Positions 63,419-64,000 of a DNA stretch of 64,000 nucleotides are shown piece by piece. The notes below the pieces were generated by a model. The model was not told where the DNA came from and did no database searches. It saw only the letters and a program-made list of their open reading frames with translations. A program made the translations under genes and the position numbers. The DNA is from Sphingomonas sp. LaA6.9 (GTDB taxonomy: Bacteria; Pseudomonadota; Alphaproteobacteria; Sphingomonadales; Sphingomonadaceae): contig NZ_JAKVIO010000004.1 in NCBI RefSeq assembly GCF_022601895.1, positions 95,956 to 159,955 of the forward strand. The letters run 5' to 3'. Numbering within the stretch: position 1 is the first letter of the stretch; each line of letters starts with the position of its first letter.

Positions 63419-63449
63419 AAGTTGCAACTTAAAACCCATATAAGTTGCA
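63419..63449. promoter_or_regulatory. Candidate HxlR operator with palindrome
   Basis: AAGTTGCAACTT is a perfect 12-base palindrome at 63419-63430; a further AGTTGCA is at 63443-63449, and a related GGTTGC is at 63387. They lie in the 115-base spacer between the CC_3452 and HxlR starts, where an autoregulating HxlR dimer would bind. Direct reading of the DNA; the binding is inferred. Confidence 0.6.
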
Positions 63450-63478
63450 TGACAGAAATTTTACGGTAGATTTGAGTG

Positions 63479-63982
63479 ATGGGCCTGAGAGAACCACTGA
63501 AAGAACTCGCGCAGCACGAATGCGGGCTTCCGTGCGCGCTTGAGGCGATGGGCGAGAAATGGTCGTTCCTGATCCTGCGCGCCGCGTTCAACCGGATCTG
63601 TCATTTCGAGGAGTTCCAGTCGGAGCTGGGCATCGCGCGCAACATTCTTGCCAACCGGCTTTCGCGACTGGTCGAGCACGGCATATTGATGCGCCAGCCG
63701 CTCGCCGAGGATCGCCGCAAGATCGAATATCGCCTGACGCAAAAGGGCGCGGCGCTGCTGCCCGCGATGCTCGCGCTCAGGCAATGGGGCGAGCGCTGGG
63801 AATCGGGCACCCCCTCCACCCCCGTGCTCGTCGACAAGCAGGATCTCCAGCCAATCCGCCCGATCACGATCCGCGCGCACGATGATCGCGAGCTCCGGCT
63901 CGAGGATCTGTGCTGGATGCATGCCGAGGAAATTCGCGCGATCGGCGAGACCAAGCAGCCGCTGACCGACAAGGCTGCCTGA
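63479..63982 (+). CDS. HxlR-family winged-helix regulator
   Basis: 167 residues. HECGLPCALEAMGEKWSFLILRAAF is the HxlR signature (C..A...GGKW...IL); FEEFQSELGIARNILANRLSRLVEHGIL carries the recognition helix and RRKIEYRLTQKG the wing. Some members sense electrophiles via this N-terminal Cys pair; here Cys-16 and Cys-20 are candidates. It is divergent from CC_3452 and likely controls it. ATG at 63479; GTG at 63476 possible. Confidence 0.9.
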   Translation: MGLREPLKELAQHECGLPCALEAMGEKWSFLILRAAFNRICHFEEFQSELGIARNILANRLSRLVEHGILMRQPLAEDRRKIEYRLTQKGAALLPAMLALRQWGERWESGTPSTPVLVDKQDLQPIRPITIRAHDDRELRLEDLCWMHAEEIRAIGETKQPLTDKAA

Positions 63983-64000
63983 GGCATCATCACTCCAACG

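Noticed and set aside
60760..63432. Plus-strand 890-codon open frame opposite the RSH gene
   Set aside because: The minus frame has all RSH motifs; this one has none.

Overview
The window is a continuous, gene-dense piece of a high-GC chromosome from an alphaproteobacterium of the Sphingomonadales, most likely a Sphingopyxis-, Sphingomonas- or Novosphingobium-like organism. The evidence is the gene families (class I PHA synthase with phasins, a complete valine-degradation operon, CC_3452, Pr6Pr, alphaproteobacterial Mic60 beside hemCD), frequent ATGA start/stop overlaps, and several families of palindromic intergenic repeats typical of sphingomonads. I see no rRNA, CRISPR array, prophage or intact insertion sequence. 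One tRNA gene is present (tRNA-Thr, anticodon GGT).

Layout. 1-6 kb: end of a DUF3617 protein, VOC protein, secreted M20 amidohydrolase, WYL regulator divergent from a GST, a PQQ-type sugar dehydrogenase lipoprotein, a repeat-bracketed GIY-YIG remnant, and a parD-parE-RHH set. 6-15 kb: phaB, hemH, a Tat-exported molybdenum hydroxylase subunit, an acyl-CoA ligase, and the lgt / COG1565 methyltransferase / pgeF / spermidine-synthase-like cluster. 15-22 kb: cystathionine gamma-synthase family enzyme, secreted methyltransferase, aminotransferase plus thioesterase, phaC and a phasin with an unusual N-terminal extension, clpS. 22.5-28 kb: HAD phosphatase, a four-gene Mla-type phospholipid transporter, and an exoribonuclease overlapping a Gre-type factor. 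28-34.5 kb: pepN, SDR, DMT transporter plus threonine aldolase, small ORFs, PilZ protein. 34.5-41 kb: valine catabolism (mmsA, acyl-CoA dehydrogenase, 3-hydroxyisobutyryl-CoA hydrolase, enoyl-CoA hydratase, mmsB) with a divergent LysR regulator. 41-49 kb: DUF1579 protein, MATE pump, small proteins around tRNA-Thr, ALDH7, CaiB-type CoA-transferase and secreted amidohydrolase. 48-53 kb: hemC-hemD-mic60 divergent from tsaD-gpsA. 53-64 kb: AlkD-like protein, small phasin, FAD oxidase, Pr6Pr, AraC/SDR divergent pair, GNAT, tryptophan dioxygenase plus kynureninase-like enzyme, bifunctional RSH, CC_3452 and a divergent HxlR regulator.

Metabolic threads. PHA metabolism appears at three separate places (phaB; phaC with its phasin; a second small phasin). 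Branched-chain amino acid, tryptophan, fatty acid and possibly lysine breakdown feed the acyl-CoA pool that PHA synthesis draws on. Tetrapyrrole synthesis is represented by hemH and hemCD. RSH, the Gre-type factor, ClpS and the exoribonuclease belong to stress and gene-expression control.

I did not find a convincing undescribed multi-gene system. The points most worth a second look are the GIY-YIG fragment held between inverted repeats, the repeat-bearing phasin with paired TGCAGTGCA sites upstream, the parDE module with an overlapping third RHH gene, a methyltransferase whose conserved N-terminus lies upstream of any usual start codon, and several short ORFs with strong ribosome binding sites.
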